Shown here piece after piece: positions 1 to 9,269 of a DNA stretch of 64,000 nt. The position numbers were made by a program, and so were the translations under genes. The stretch lies in the NCBI RefSeq assembly GCF_965139615.1, contig NZ_CBCSIQ010000004.1, positions 62,001 to 126,000 on the forward strand. The letters run 5' to 3'. Source of the stretch: Kerstersia similis. GTDB taxonomy: Bacteria; Pseudomonadota; Gammaproteobacteria; Burkholderiales; Burkholderiaceae_B. Within the stretch, counting starts at the first letter, position 1. The number at the start of each line of letters is the position of its first letter. The notes beneath the pieces are model-generated. The model made no database searches. It was given only the letters and a program-made list of their open reading frames with translations, and was not told the DNA's origin.

Positions 1-1
1 G

Positions 2-3000
2 CTGGCCTTGCTGTTCTGGAATTATCCGCAAGGCGAGAAGAACCTGGCGGCATCGCATCTGAATCTGCCACGCAGCATGGTGGCGCTGGCGCATGGGCTG
101 GCCGCGGCCGGGTATCAGGTCAGTGTGCCGGAAGAAGCTGCGTTGATTCGGCAGGCGCAAGAGATGCTGGCGGCCCTGTATCGCCAGGTGCCGCTGGAAA
201 CACTGCTAGAGCATGATTTGGCAGCCGCCTATCCGGTGCAGGCGTATCGGCAGTGGCTGCGCCGTCTGCCCAGCGCACAGCGCGAGGCACTGTCCCACTG
301 GGGGGATCCAGGCAAGCACTGGGCGGTGCGCGAGATCGGTGGCGAGCCCGTGTTCGTGATCCCGCGCCTGCAATTGGGCAATCTTACGGTCATGCCGCAA
401 ATGCCCCGTGCGGCGGAGATGGGCCAGCACTATCACGATACCGCCAGCGCGCCGGATCATCTATACCTGGCCGCCTATCTCTACTTGCGCCAGCAACTTG
501 GCGTGCATGCCCTCATCCATATGGGTACCCACGGAACGCAGGAGTGGCTGCCGGGAAAAGATAGAGGCCTGTCCGCAAGCGATTTCCCTTTCCTGGCGGT
601 CGGGGATGTACCGGTGTTCTATCCCTATTTGCAGGATAACGTCGGCGAGGCCATGCAGGCCAAACGTCGAGGCCGTGCCGTGACGATCAGTCATCAGACG
701 CCACCCTTCGCGCCGGCGGGCCTATATGACACGCTGGCCGATCTGCACCAGCTGATTCATGAGTATCAGCAACTGGACGAAGGCGCGGCGCAGTCGGTGG
801 CGCGAGACAAAGTGCTGGAGGCCGCCCAGGCCAATCATATGCTGGCTGACCTGGGGTGGGACATCGCGGATGCGCGCCTGCGTTTTGCGGATTTCGTGCA
901 GCAACTGCATGATCATTTGCATGAACTGGCGCGCGCTGCCATGCCCTTGGGCCTGCATACCTTCGGTGAGCCGGCGGCGCCGGCGCACAGGCTGCTGACG
1001 GTTATGCAGCAACTGGGCGAGCCGTTCTATCAGGCGCTGGGCATGGTGGATGATGAATGGTTCGCCCAGGACCATACCGTCAGCCCTCCAGTTGTTGTTG
1101 CCCAGGAGGGGCAGGCGGCGGCCGGGCGGGCGGGCCTGCCGGTCGCCGCGCAGGGCGCGGCAGATACCTGGCAAGACGCCCGGCCCTATCAATGGTTGCA
1201 GACCTATTTGCGTGCTGGCGCCCAGGAGCAGTCAGCAGGCCAGGAGATGGGGGCGGAGGCCGCCTTGTCTCCGGCATTGCGCGAGCAGCTGGCGAGGGCC
1301 CGGCAACTGGATCAGTCCCTGGCGGATACCCAGGAGATCGAATCGTTGCTGGCAGGGCTGGCGGGCCGCTTTGTGTTGCCGGGCGCTGGGGGCGACCCAT
1401 TGCGCAACCCGGATATCGCCAGCGGCCGCAATTTGTACGCTTTCGAGGCAGACCGTATTCCCAGCCCTGCCGCGTATGAAGCGGGCGGTATTGCCTATGC
1501 ACAATTGCTGCAGGCGTATGCCGATAGCCATGCCGGCGCCGCGCCGCGCAAACTGGCCTTCAGCCTGTGGTCATCGGAGGCTATCCGCCATCTGGGCGTG
1601 ACGGAAGCGCAGGTCTTGCATGCCTTGGGGTTACGGCCGGTCTGGGGGCGCGGCGGCAGGGTAGAGGCTTTGGATATCATTCCTGCCAGTGAACTGGGCC
1701 GCCCGCGCGTGGATGTGGTGGTGCAGGTAACAGGCGTCTATCGGGATCAGTTTGACGGGTTCATGCGGCTGCTGGCCGAAGCCATCGAACGCCTGGCCCA
1801 ACAGGATGAGCCCGGGAACAATGTCGCGATCAATTCGCGCCTGGCCGAAAAAATGCTGCGGGATGCCGGCGCCCGGCCGGAGCAGGCGCGGCAGGGCGCG
1901 CAACTGCGTATTTTCGGGAATGCGCCGGGTGCCTATGGCACAGGTGTGCCGCACCTGACGCTGCAGGCCGATGCCTGGGAAGACGACGCAGCCTTGGCCA
2001 CGCAGTTTCTGAAGAGCAGCCAGTATGCCTATGGTGCAAGCGTTTGGGGCGACAACTCTGGCGGTACACAGTTGCTGGAAACGCAGCTCAGTGGCGTGCA
2101 GGCAGTAGTGATGTCGCGGTCTTCCCATTTGCATGGCGTGCTATCGACAGATCATCCCTTTGAGTTCATGGGGGGATTGTCGGCTGCTATCCGCCAGCTG
2201 GATGGCGCAGCGCCAGATTTGCTGGTGTCGGATTTGCGTCAAGGCAAACCCCGCACTACCAGCCTGCAACGTTTCCTGTCGGATGAGATGCGGGTGCGTT
2301 ATCTCAACCCGGCCTGGATCCAGGGCATGCAGGCTGAAGGCTATGCCGGCACGCTGTCGGTGCTGGAAGCGACCAATAACCTGTATGGCTGGCAAGCCAC
2401 CGACGCCTCGACGGTGCGCGCGGATCAGTGGCAGGCCATGTTCGATACCTATGTGGCGGATACGCGCGAACTGGGCATGCAGGCCTGGTTCGAACGCGAC
2501 AATCCCCATGCGCAGGCGCAGATGCTCGAACGCATGGCAGAAGCGGTGCGCAAGGGATATTGGGATGCCCCTGCGGAGACGCGTCAGCAAATGGCGCAGC
2601 GCTGGCAGGCCTTGCAGCGTGATTTTCAGGTGCAGGCCAGCGCGGCGGTGACACGTGAGTACCTGGATGCCATGGTGGCCGGGTTTGGCTTGCAGGCCAG
2701 CGCCAGCCTGCGGCCGGAGACGGTGGCCGCCCAGGCACCGCCGGCCGCGCCCCCCACCCCGCAGGAGGCCTGGGATCCCGCAGCGCCACAGACGAATCAG
2801 GCGGCAGCCGAGAGACCGATGGAAACCGTTGCCGGTCAGGAGCTGCGGCGGCAGGACGATGCAGCAGAGGATGAGAATCCTGCCCTGCATGCTTGGCTGG
2901 CATGGTTGGTGCTGCTGCTGTTGGCGGCGGGAGGCGGCCGATACTGGTGGGTCAATCAGCGGGCCATGGCCGTGACTGAACCGCGTTATGCCGCATCCGG

Positions 3001-3046
3001 CCAGCGAGCCGCTTCAGGAATGAAAAAAGGAAACGGAAGGAAATGA
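2..3046 (+). CDS. cobN: CobN/HmuS-type chelatase subunit, 5' partial
   Basis: The gene runs in from the left edge; about 1014 residues of C-terminal sequence remain, and CobN proteins are usually 1100-1400 aa. Visible CobN-family blocks include the opening FWNYPQGEKN, the region HMGTHGTQEWLPGK (about residue 175) and VWGDNSGG near residue 685. CobN is the large ATP-dependent metal-chelatase subunit of cobalamin synthesis. This copy ends in a Pro/Ala-rich linker and a membrane helix (WLAWLVLLLLAAGG), a feature of CobN-like proteins encoded beside TonB receptors rather than cob operons. The stop overlaps the ExbB-like start (ATGA). A dechelatase role as in Bacteroides HmuS is inference from context. 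No CobS/CobT is visible. Confidence 0.9.
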   Translation: MALLFWNYPQGEKNLAASHLNLPRSMVALAHGLAAAGYQVSVPEEAALIRQAQEMLAALYRQVPLETLLEHDLAAAYPVQAYRQWLRRLPSAQREALSHWGDPGKHWAVREIGGEPVFVIPRLQLGNLTVMPQMPRAAEMGQHYHDTASAPDHLYLAAYLYLRQQLGVHALIHMGTHGTQEWLPGKDRGLSASDFPFLAVGDVPVFYPYLQDNVGEAMQAKRRGRAVTISHQTPPFAPAGLYDTLADLHQLIHEYQQLDEGAAQSVARDKVLEAAQANHMLADLGWDIADARLRFADFVQQLHDHLHELARAAMPLGLHTFGEPAAPAHRLLTVMQQLGEPFYQALGMVDDEWFAQDHTVSPPVVVAQEGQAAAGRAGLPVAAQGAADTWQDARPYQWLQTYLRAGAQEQSAGQEMGAEAALSPALREQLARARQLDQSLADTQEIESLLAGLAGRFVLPGAGGDPLRNPDIASGRNLYAFEADRIPSPAAYEAGGIAYAQLLQAYADSHAGAAPRKLAFSLWSSEAIRHLGVTEAQVLHALGLRPVWGRGGRVEALDIIPASELGRPRVDVVVQVTGVYRDQFDGFMRLLAEAIERLAQQDEPGNNVAINSRLAEKMLRDAGARPEQARQGAQLRIFGNAPGAYGTGVPHLTLQADAWEDDAALATQFLKSSQYAYGASVWGDNSGGTQLLETQLSGVQAVVMSRSSHLHGVLSTDHPFEFMGGLSAAIRQLDGAAPDLLVSDLRQGKPRTTSLQRFLSDEMRVRYLNPAWIQGMQAEGYAGTLSVLEATNNLYGWQATDASTVRADQWQAMFDTYVADTRELGMQAWFERDNPHAQAQMLERMAEAVRKGYWDAPAETRQQMAQRWQALQRDFQVQASAAVTREYLDAMVAGFGLQASASLRPETVAAQAPPAAPPTPQEAWDPAAPQTNQAAAERPMETVAGQELRRQDDAAEDENPALHAWLAWLVLLLLAAGGGRYWWVNQRAMAVTEPRYAASGQRAASGMKKGNGRK

Positions 3047-3591
3047 TAGGTGCACATAGCCTGGAAACAGGCCTGTATGAACTCTCTCGGGTATTGCTAT
3101 GGCCGGTGTTGATCCTGATTCTTGCCACGCTGGCCTATGCCTTGTATGCCCTGGGGGGATTCGGCGCCGAGTGCCTGGCCCGCTGGCGCGGCAAGCATCA
3201 GTCCTTGCTGCGTCGTCTCTGGTTGGCGCAGCCCGAGAACTGGGCGACAGACGACATGGAGTTGTGGATCATGAAACGCCTGGAATGGCTGCGCATGGTG
3301 TCACGCGTGGCGCCGATGCTGGGCCTGATTGCTACCATGATTCCCATGGGGCCGGCCCTGCTGGCCCTGAGCAATGGCGATACGGCGGCAGTCGGGCAGA
3401 ACATGGTGGTGTCGTTCGCGGCGGTCATTCTGGCGCTGGCGGGTGCCAGCATTGCTTTTTTCGTGCTCACGATTCGCCGCCGCTGGCTGCTGGAGGAATT
3501 GCGGGCCATAGAAAAAAGCATGGCGTTGAATGCGCACGGGGTGGGGCGTCCAGGGGGCGTTGCAGGTGCCGGCCAGGACAAGGAGCAATGA
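3043..3591 (+). CDS. MotA/TolQ/ExbB-like proton channel protein
   Basis: This 182-aa inner-membrane protein has an N-terminal membrane helix (residues 12-35), a cytoplasmic stretch and two further helices. The typical ExbB/TolQ block RVAPMLGLIATMIPMGPAL lies near residues 87-105, followed by VVSFAAVILALAGASIAFFVL. ExbB/TolQ proteins conduct protons to energise outer-membrane partners. The start overlaps the CobN stop and DUF2149 follows one base after the stop, so the three are translationally coupled. No ExbD with the usual TM aspartate is adjacent, although DUF2149 has one N-terminal helix and may fill that place (inference). Confidence 0.88.
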   Translation: MIGAHSLETGLYELSRVLLWPVLILILATLAYALYALGGFGAECLARWRGKHQSLLRRLWLAQPENWATDDMELWIMKRLEWLRMVSRVAPMLGLIATMIPMGPALLALSNGDTAAVGQNMVVSFAAVILALAGASIAFFVLTIRRRWLLEELRAIEKSMALNAHGVGRPGGVAGAGQDKEQ

Positions 3592-3915
3592 ATGCGTTTC
3601 CTGGAATCTGACGAAGCGGATGATCCCATCCTGTCAGTCGTCAATCTGATAGACCTGTTTCTGGTGGTGATTGGCGTCTTGATGGTCGTGATTGCGAGCA
3701 ATCCGCTCAACCCCTACGCCAATGACAAGGTCATCGTGGTCGAAAACCCGGGGGAAGCCGATATGCGCATTACGATCAAGAACGGGCAGGAACTGGAGCG
3801 CTACGAGTCTTCCGGCCAGATGGGGGAAGGCCAGGGCATGCGTGCCGGCGTGACGTACCGGCTTGATGATGGACGCATGATCTATGTGCCGGAGGACGGG
3901 GAACGCAAGCCCTGA
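3592..3915 (+). CDS. DUF2149 domain protein
   Basis: This 107-aa protein has one predicted membrane helix at residues 18-40 (IDLFLVVIGVLMVVIASNP) and a soluble C-terminal domain containing ITIKNGQELERYESSGQ, typical of DUF2149. These proteins occur almost exclusively next to CobN-like and MotA/TolQ/ExbB-like genes, as here. Its size and topology resemble ExbD, so it may be the periplasmic-facing partner of the preceding channel protein; this is inference. The ribosome site AGGAG lies in the end of the upstream gene, so the three genes form one operon. Confidence 0.85.
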   Translation: MRFLESDEADDPILSVVNLIDLFLVVIGVLMVVIASNPLNPYANDKVIVVENPGEADMRITIKNGQELERYESSGQMGEGQGMRAGVTYRLDDGRMIYVPEDGERKP

Positions 3916-3990
3916 CCACCAGTGGGGGGATGGCCGGTGTGCTAGAAATAGGTTGAGAAATATCGCAAAATCAGCGATGCTTTCACATGA

Positions 3991-4009
3991 TATGATAATG
4001 ATTATCATA
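3991..4009. promoter_or_regulatory. Fur box (19-bp perfect palindrome)
   Basis: TATGATAATGATTATCATA is a perfect inverted repeat centred on base 4000 and matches the Fur consensus GATAATGATAATCATTATC closely. It lies about 130 bp upstream of the FecI-type sigma gene and 75 bp after DUF2149, so iron-dependent repression of fecI/fecR is the simple reading. Confidence 0.88.
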
Positions 4010-4137
4010 AGTCTTGGCGCGATCTGAACTCTGCTGGCATATCGTCGGCCAGTTCGGCAGCGTATGCCGGCAACTGCAGGTTTTCTGCCGCTCCATCCAT
4101 TTTTCTCCTGGCGGTACTGGCGTATCGTGGGCACCAG

Positions 4138-4668
4138 ATGAACAACCTCGTGGAAGAATTGCTGGCCTGCTACAGCAAACTGTGCAGGCACCTGACGCGC
4201 GAGCTGAGGGATCCGCATACTGCTGATGACATTGCGCAGCATAGCTTTGAAAAAGTCTATGCCAAGATGATGCGCGAAGGCGCGGCGGCCATCGAGTCGC
4301 CGCAGGCGCTGTTGTTTCACACGGCGCACAACATCGTCATTGACTTCATCAGGCAACGCAAACATCAACAGGATTATCTGGAAGCCAGCCTGGCTGCAGC
4401 GGAAGCGCTGCCTTGCCACGCGCCTTCCGCGGAGACCATCGTCATGTATCGCCAGCTGATGGAAAAAGTCGTGGCCAAGCTGGAAAGCCTGCCAGGGCGC
4501 CGTCGGGATGTCTATATCCTGTTCCGCGTCTATGGCTATTCACGCACGGAGATTGCCGAGCGCTTGGCCATCACGGAAGCGGCGGTAGCCAAACATGTCG
4601 TGCGCGCCACGCTGGATTGCGCCACTGCACTGGCGGAGTTACGGGAGCTTGCCGGGCCGGAATGCTAG
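4138..4668 (+). CDS. ECF sigma factor, FecI family
   Basis: This 176-aa protein has sigma-70 region 2 near residues 10-80 (LTRELRDPHTADDIAQHSFEK and ALLFHTAHNIVIDFIRQRK) and a region 4 HTH near 115-170 (LPGRRRDVYILFRVYGYSRTEIAERL in the family, here followed by AITEAAVAKHV). FecI-type factors are activated by a surface signal relayed through a TonB receptor's STN domain and FecR. The FecR gene follows, a Fur box precedes, and the STN-bearing receptor at 10509-13928 is the likely signal source. The gene ends in TAG, so TAG is a normal stop here. Confidence 0.9.
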   Translation: MNNLVEELLACYSKLCRHLTRELRDPHTADDIAQHSFEKVYAKMMREGAAAIESPQALLFHTAHNIVIDFIRQRKHQQDYLEASLAAAEALPCHAPSAETIVMYRQLMEKVVAKLESLPGRRRDVYILFRVYGYSRTEIAERLAITEAAVAKHVVRATLDCATALAELRELAGPEC

Positions 4669-4785
4669 GCACTGGATAATGACGAACCTGCAGAATTCCT
4701 GTCCGCCCTGTTGTTGCTCCCGGTACAGCGCTGGCTATGGCTATGGCACTGACGCTTTTACCTGCCTGATTGGGCGGAGTCCGGC

Positions 4786-5817
4786 ATGAGCCCGGCTGGT
4801 AAGCGGCCATCGCCGCCGTCGGAGCGCATGATTGCGCATGCCTTGCGTTTGATTGCCACGGCGGCCGTCGCTCCCGATGAAGAGGCTCAGGCAGCGCAGC
4901 AGGCGCTGCGCGTGTGGGTGGCCCGTTCGGAACGGCATGCGCTGGCGCATGCGGAAGCCTTGCGCCGCTGGAATATGCTGGGCCGGCTGGGTCCCGATAT
5001 GCGGGACCAATTTTCCGAACCGCCCTCACGCCATTCGGCACCGCCAGGCTTGATGTTCGCTGCGGTGCTGGCGCAGCCAGGGCGGCGAAAATTTCTGGCC
5101 CTGGCAACAGCCGGTGTGCTGGGTGTTGCTGCAGCATGGGCGTGGCAACAGTCCCAGCGAGAATTCAGCCGTCGTTATCGTTCTCGTATTGCTGAAACCT
5201 TTGCGCTGGAACTGCCGGATGGCAGTCAGCTCTATCTGGATGCAGACAGCGAAGTGCTGGCGGAGATGTACCCCGGCAAACGGGAAGTCGCGCTGCAACG
5301 CGGGCGTGTTCGCTTTGACGTGACGCCTGATGCGCAGCGTCCTTTCATTGTGCCCTTGCGTATCGGGGAGGTCGAGGTGGTCGGCACGGTTTTCACCATT
5401 TCCGACCGTGGCGAAAGCGTGCAGGTGAGCGTGTCCCAAGGGCATGTACGCTGGCGGCCGGACGGGTGGGGGCGCGGCCAGCAAGTCGATTTGTATGCCG
5501 GCGACCGGCTGGTGGTTTATGACGGGCAGCCTCCCAAGGTGGCGCGTGGCGCCGTGACGCCGGGCGGGCAAGAGGATAGTTGGCGTGACGGCTGGCTGGT
5601 GTTCGACAACACGCCCTTGCAGGAGGCGCTGCCGGCGCTCAATGCCTATTTGCCCAGGCCCTTGAAAAGTGCAGACCCGCGTGTCGGGCAATTACGCTTG
5701 ACGGCACGTTTGCGTGCGGATGACCCCAAGGCCTTGCTGGCTGCCTTGCCCTTGGTTCTGCCGGTACGGGTCGAGCCGGATGCGGAGCGTCGTGCATTGC
5801 TCTTGCGTTTGCGCTGA
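4786..5817 (+). CDS. FecR family anti-sigma/signal transducer
   Basis: This 343-aa protein has an N-terminal cytoplasmic DUF4880-like helical domain (about 10-65), a membrane helix near 105-122 and a periplasmic FecR domain (about 125-230, with FALELPDGSQLYLDADSEV and VSQGHVRW). The C-terminal part is the receptor-binding region. The helix is preceded by GRRKFLALATAG, a twin-arginine motif; E. coli FecR is reported to need Tat, so Tat insertion is plausible here. It would hold and activate the FecI-type factor encoded 117 bp upstream. It is convergent with the Rpn-family gene downstream. Confidence 0.9.
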   Translation: MSPAGKRPSPPSERMIAHALRLIATAAVAPDEEAQAAQQALRVWVARSERHALAHAEALRRWNMLGRLGPDMRDQFSEPPSRHSAPPGLMFAAVLAQPGRRKFLALATAGVLGVAAAWAWQQSQREFSRRYRSRIAETFALELPDGSQLYLDADSEVLAEMYPGKREVALQRGRVRFDVTPDAQRPFIVPLRIGEVEVVGTVFTISDRGESVQVSVSQGHVRWRPDGWGRGQQVDLYAGDRLVVYDGQPPKVARGAVTPGGQEDSWRDGWLVFDNTPLQEALPALNAYLPRPLKSADPRVGQLRLTARLRADDPKALLAALPLVLPVRVEPDAERRALLLRLR

Positions 5818-5842
5818 GCCGATACCGGCGCGAAGGCCTCTT

Positions 5843-6844
5843 TTAGCTGTTGAACACTGCTTGCGGTGACTCTGCCTGGATGACGGAAAGCAGCCAACGC
5901 CGCAGTTGCTCTGGCGAGGCTTGATCCAGGCGCTGTTGCAGCTCGGCAGGCAACTGGCCGAAACGCTGATGCAGCAGGGCTGCAAGCGTTTGGGACAAGC
6001 CCTGTTCCAGGCCACGCCGCAGCCAGACGCGTTCAACGCTCGAGATATAGGCCACTTTTTTCTCCTGTTCAAGTTGTTCCAGCGATTGAGTGAAAGCGGG
6101 TTCCTGTTCGGCGGGAAGGCGCAGGGCATGGTCGATGAACAGGAATAGCTGCCGTATGTCGGTTTCTGAATAGTCCAGTTGATAGAGCTGGCGTATAAGC
6201 TGAAGTTTGTTTTCCCGTTTTTTGTTCACGGGGGTGGAGGGGGATGCGGCCTGTAGCTCCGCCAGCAGAACCATGGCAAAAGGATTTTGCCGGGCACGTT
6301 CGCGCAAGGCTTGTTCCTGCCCGACCCAGTCTTGTAAATGTATCACTGGGGCGGTGTAGCGCAGGGTCAGAAAATTGCCGTTCAACGGCGCATAACAGTG
6401 CTCAAGACAACGGATTTTTCTGGAATTCTTGCTCTTGGTGACGATGGCGAATTGCACGATGTCATGCCTGGGGTAGCGCGCCGCCAGGCGGCAGTAGTAG
6501 TGGAACATGCGCAGGGGAAAACCACGTTCCAGGCGTGCCTGGATTTCCGTGTGCATTAAGAGCAGCACCGGGCCGTGCAGGGTGTGCAGTTGCGCGAGCT
6601 TGTCCACATAAAGCCGGTCGCGGTAAAGACTGCCGCCGATGCGGCGCAGCTCCTTGTCCATGAAAACCGGAGCCGTTCGCCAGTCGATCAAATCATGGAA
6701 TTCCGGCCAGAAAAGCGCGGTGCAGGGTTGCAGCCAGCTTTCCAGGGCATCTTTCCAGTGGCCGTCCGAATCGGCACGCGATGAACTTGCCGGCAGCAGG
6801 GCCGATGCCGCTTCCGGTCTATCGGAAAACGGCGGAACCGGCAT
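5843..6844 (-). CDS. Rpn/DUF4351 family PD-(D/E)XK nuclease-like protein
   Basis: This 333-aa protein has an Rpn/PDDEXK_2-type N-terminal half with YVDKLAQL and the E-x-Q block HTEIQARLERGFPLRMFHYYCRL (quoted here as HTEIQ...RMFHYY), near residues 105-135. Its C-terminal DUF4351 tail is LLHQRFGQLPAELQQRLDQA. Rpn proteins are recombination-promoting nucleases related to transposase nucleases, usually scattered as cargo. The start at 6844 (MPVPPFSD) is chosen because the ORF upstream to 6934 is Arg-rich and unlike the family; no strong ribosome site decides it. Role in this locus unknown. Confidence 0.75.
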   Translation of the reverse strand: MPVPPFSDRPEAASALLPASSSRADSDGHWKDALESWLQPCTALFWPEFHDLIDWRTAPVFMDKELRRIGGSLYRDRLYVDKLAQLHTLHGPVLLLMHTEIQARLERGFPLRMFHYYCRLAARYPRHDIVQFAIVTKSKNSRKIRCLEHCYAPLNGNFLTLRYTAPVIHLQDWVGQEQALRERARQNPFAMVLLAELQAASPSTPVNKKRENKLQLIRQLYQLDYSETDIRQLFLFIDHALRLPAEQEPAFTQSLEQLEQEKKVAYISSVERVWLRRGLEQGLSQTLAALLHQRFGQLPAELQQRLDQASPEQLRRWLLSVIQAESPQAVFNS

Positions 6845-7043
6845 GTGCACGGCATTGCGCGTTTGGCCGGACCGGCAGCTGCGGCGTGAGCGGGCAGGCC
6901 GGCACATGGCCTGCTGGGGAATGGCTGGCAACATGGGAAACAGCAGGCGGGTTGATGACCCCTACAGCATGCGCGGCCGGCTTGTTTCTGCCAAGGACAG
7001 GCGTGACGGAAACGTCACGCTTTTGTTGAATCTGAGATCCGAA

Positions 7044-7076
7044 ACGAGTGCATGCCGATTGACGGCAGGCACTCGT
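7044..7076 (-). terminator. Hairpin terminator of the GloVer/Slam gene unit
   Basis: ACGAGTGC pairs with GCACTCGT and the inner TGCCG with CGGCA, giving a 13-bp near-perfect stem just past the stop of the minus-strand gene at 7096. The T tract is short (TTTC). A second hairpin at 7001-7020 (GCGTGACG GAAA CGTCACGC followed by TTTTG) is oriented for the plus strand. Confidence 0.6.
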
Positions 7077-7095
7077 TGTCGCGCCGAATACGAGC

Positions 7096-9264
7096 TCAAC
7101 GGGTGGACGACGGTTTGCGAGCCTGCCGCATAGCCGGTCGTGCCGCCAGCAGCGTGAGCAGCGCCAATCCCAGCGGCCAGCCCAACGGGCCGCCGCCCGA
7201 GCCGCTGTCGCCGTCATCGTCGGTGCCGCCAGGGGTTTCTTCTTTGATGTCGCCCACCTGCAAGCTTACGGCATCGCCATATACACGGCCTTGGGCGTCA
7301 CGGCAGTCCAGCTCGTAGGTATAGCGGCCATTCTGCGCCGGCTGCAGTTGCAGCTTGCCCGACACGCCCTGCGCGCCGTTAAAACTGCCATCGCTGCTGC
7401 GGGCCTGGCAACTCAGGCTGTTCGTGTTCCAGCTGAGTTCGGCGCTTTGTCCGGCCTGGATGCTGGCCGGGTTCAGCGTCAGCAGGGTCGGGATGACGAG
7501 ATCAAGGGCAAAGAAGGAACCGCCGCCGCGTTCGCTTCTGGGTGTAAAGCGGCTGGGGTCGATATCGTCACCGCCGCCCCATTGTGCGTATCCCCCCCAA
7601 CGATTGGCGCCCAGCAGGGTGTGGATATGGCTGCCGTCCGCCTGGACGGTAACGGGGCCGGCGCTCAGGCCGATAGGGTGCGTGCCGGCCAGAATGGCCA
7701 TGCGATGCACGATTTCAAAACTGGCCTCATCCTCTTCCGTAGTGGCATGGCCGGGTTTGACCCGGAAGACGGTACCGTAATCTGTCACACTGTCCAGTTC
7801 GCCGGTTTCCGTATTTCTGGCGTTGGCCACACGATTGGCCGCCGTTCCGTAGAGCCAGCCATCCTTGGCCAGAACCATGGGGCCATAGGGGCGGAAGGTG
7901 TTCGTGTTCAGGTCGCCCGTGATGGTGCTGTCGGACGCAGCGGTATTGAACACATGGACATGTTCAATCGTCCCGCCAGGGCCCTTGGCCTTGTTGTAGC
8001 GCCAAAGTACTTTATCTGTCGTGCCGTACAGATAGTCGCCAACTTCGACCATGCCATTAGGGGCAGATACTATCAATCCGCTGGATTCAAATACTGTCTG
8101 GCCATCACGTGCACGCGCCAGGCTTTGCAGGAAGGTAACAGGCGGTGCATCGCTGCCGTTCAAGTCCGAGGTGCGCACCGCCAGGATGGCGGCACCCGCG
8201 GAGTCATCCGCAGGGATGCTGGCGTTGGGGTAGGTGCCTACCCATTTTGTTGCTGAGTTAACGGTTTCAGAATTGAAGGCGGTATAAGTGTTGCCCCCGC
8301 CCACCAGCACATAAAGCGTCCCGCCATGGTCTGAGCTGTGGACGACTGCATGAGTATTGCTGCCGTTGGGCCAGTATTCGTAGGTGACTGTGATGGAGCC
8401 TGCAGGTGGAAAATATAGGGCGCAATCAATGTTTGTAGCTGGGCTGGTGCGCGTATCCCTGCAGCGTGTAGGGTTAGTTGCCGGAAAGTACCAGATATAG
8501 CTGGGCACGACGGGGGGCAAAGATGCATCTGGCACTTTGGGTACTTCTTTTGATTGTGCTGGCGTAAAAACGGGAGAAATTTTCTGTTCCACGTTCAGTT
8601 GGAACAAGCCCGAGTTCCATGCCGGGATGTAAATATTTCCTTGGGAATCTTCTGCCCAGGTTGTGCCAAACGCCCCAAGTTCCAGTCCACCCACTTGATA
8701 ATGGGGTGAAAACTCCAGCGCATTATCGACTGCCAGCACGTCAGGGGCCGGTTGGCCGGGTGCCCATTTCAGGATGGCGCTGCGTTGTTCCGGCCGGCTC
8801 CATTCCAGCTGATTGTCCAGTGGCCGTTGATAGGGCCGCCAGCCATAGATCGTCCCTGTCGCAGGGCTGACATACTCCAGCATGGCGCCTCGGCCCAAAT
8901 CCTGGCCCTGGATGTCGCTGGCATCCAGCGTCTGGAAGGCGGCTGTGGGGGCTGCCGTGCCGACGAAGAGACGCCCCCAGCGCTGCAAAAAGGCCTTGCC
9001 GTCCTTGCCGCCGTTTATCACGCTGCCATAGAGCTTGCCCTGGCTGTAGAGCAACTGCCCGGGCTGGGTGCCAGGCAGCTGTGTCGTATTGAGAATACCC
9101 AAGGTGCGGTAGCTTGGGCTCGGGGCGGCGCTGCTGGCAGCTTGCGCTTGCATCAGCGTCGTTTGCAGGCCAGCCCACAGGAGCAGCGACAGCAGCGAGC
9201 AGGTGGTTTTTGCGCGATGCCGGGGCGCAGCAGGGGGGCAGGGAAAGGGGAAGCGGGTCATCAT
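7096..9264 (-). CDS. Secreted GloVer-repeat protein with GlyGly-CTERM-like anchor
   Basis: This 722-aa protein has an N-terminal signal region (SLLSLLLWAGLQTTLMQAQA) and a beta-propeller-like body. TIGR03803 (GloVer)-type repeats are visible, such as MVLAKDGWLYGTAANR...GTVFRV near residues 480-530. A C-terminal Ig-like segment (LNPASIQAGQSAELSW) leads into an acidic linker and SGSGGGPLGWPLGLALLTLLAARPAMRQ: Gly-Gly, then a hydrophobic helix, then basic residues. That is the GlyGly-CTERM layout processed by rhombosortases. It starts 5 bp after the Slam-barrel stop, so it is co-transcribed with the receptor unit. Function unknown; a surface or released ligand-binding protein is a guess. Confidence 0.7.
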   Translation of the reverse strand: MMTRFPFPCPPAAPRHRAKTTCSLLSLLLWAGLQTTLMQAQAASSAAPSPSYRTLGILNTTQLPGTQPGQLLYSQGKLYGSVINGGKDGKAFLQRWGRLFVGTAAPTAAFQTLDASDIQGQDLGRGAMLEYVSPATGTIYGWRPYQRPLDNQLEWSRPEQRSAILKWAPGQPAPDVLAVDNALEFSPHYQVGGLELGAFGTTWAEDSQGNIYIPAWNSGLFQLNVEQKISPVFTPAQSKEVPKVPDASLPPVVPSYIWYFPATNPTRCRDTRTSPATNIDCALYFPPAGSITVTYEYWPNGSNTHAVVHSSDHGGTLYVLVGGGNTYTAFNSETVNSATKWVGTYPNASIPADDSAGAAILAVRTSDLNGSDAPPVTFLQSLARARDGQTVFESSGLIVSAPNGMVEVGDYLYGTTDKVLWRYNKAKGPGGTIEHVHVFNTAASDSTITGDLNTNTFRPYGPMVLAKDGWLYGTAANRVANARNTETGELDSVTDYGTVFRVKPGHATTEEDEASFEIVHRMAILAGTHPIGLSAGPVTVQADGSHIHTLLGANRWGGYAQWGGGDDIDPSRFTPRSERGGGSFFALDLVIPTLLTLNPASIQAGQSAELSWNTNSLSCQARSSDGSFNGAQGVSGKLQLQPAQNGRYTYELDCRDAQGRVYGDAVSLQVGDIKEETPGGTDDDGDSGSGGGPLGWPLGLALLTLLAARPAMRQARKPSSTR

Positions 9265-9269
9265 GACGG

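Noticed and set aside
7001..7020. Plus-strand terminator-like hairpin GCGTGACG/CGTCACGC
   Set aside because: Stem and T run are good, but no plus-strand gene lies upstream to be terminated, so it is mentioned only with the minus-strand terminator.
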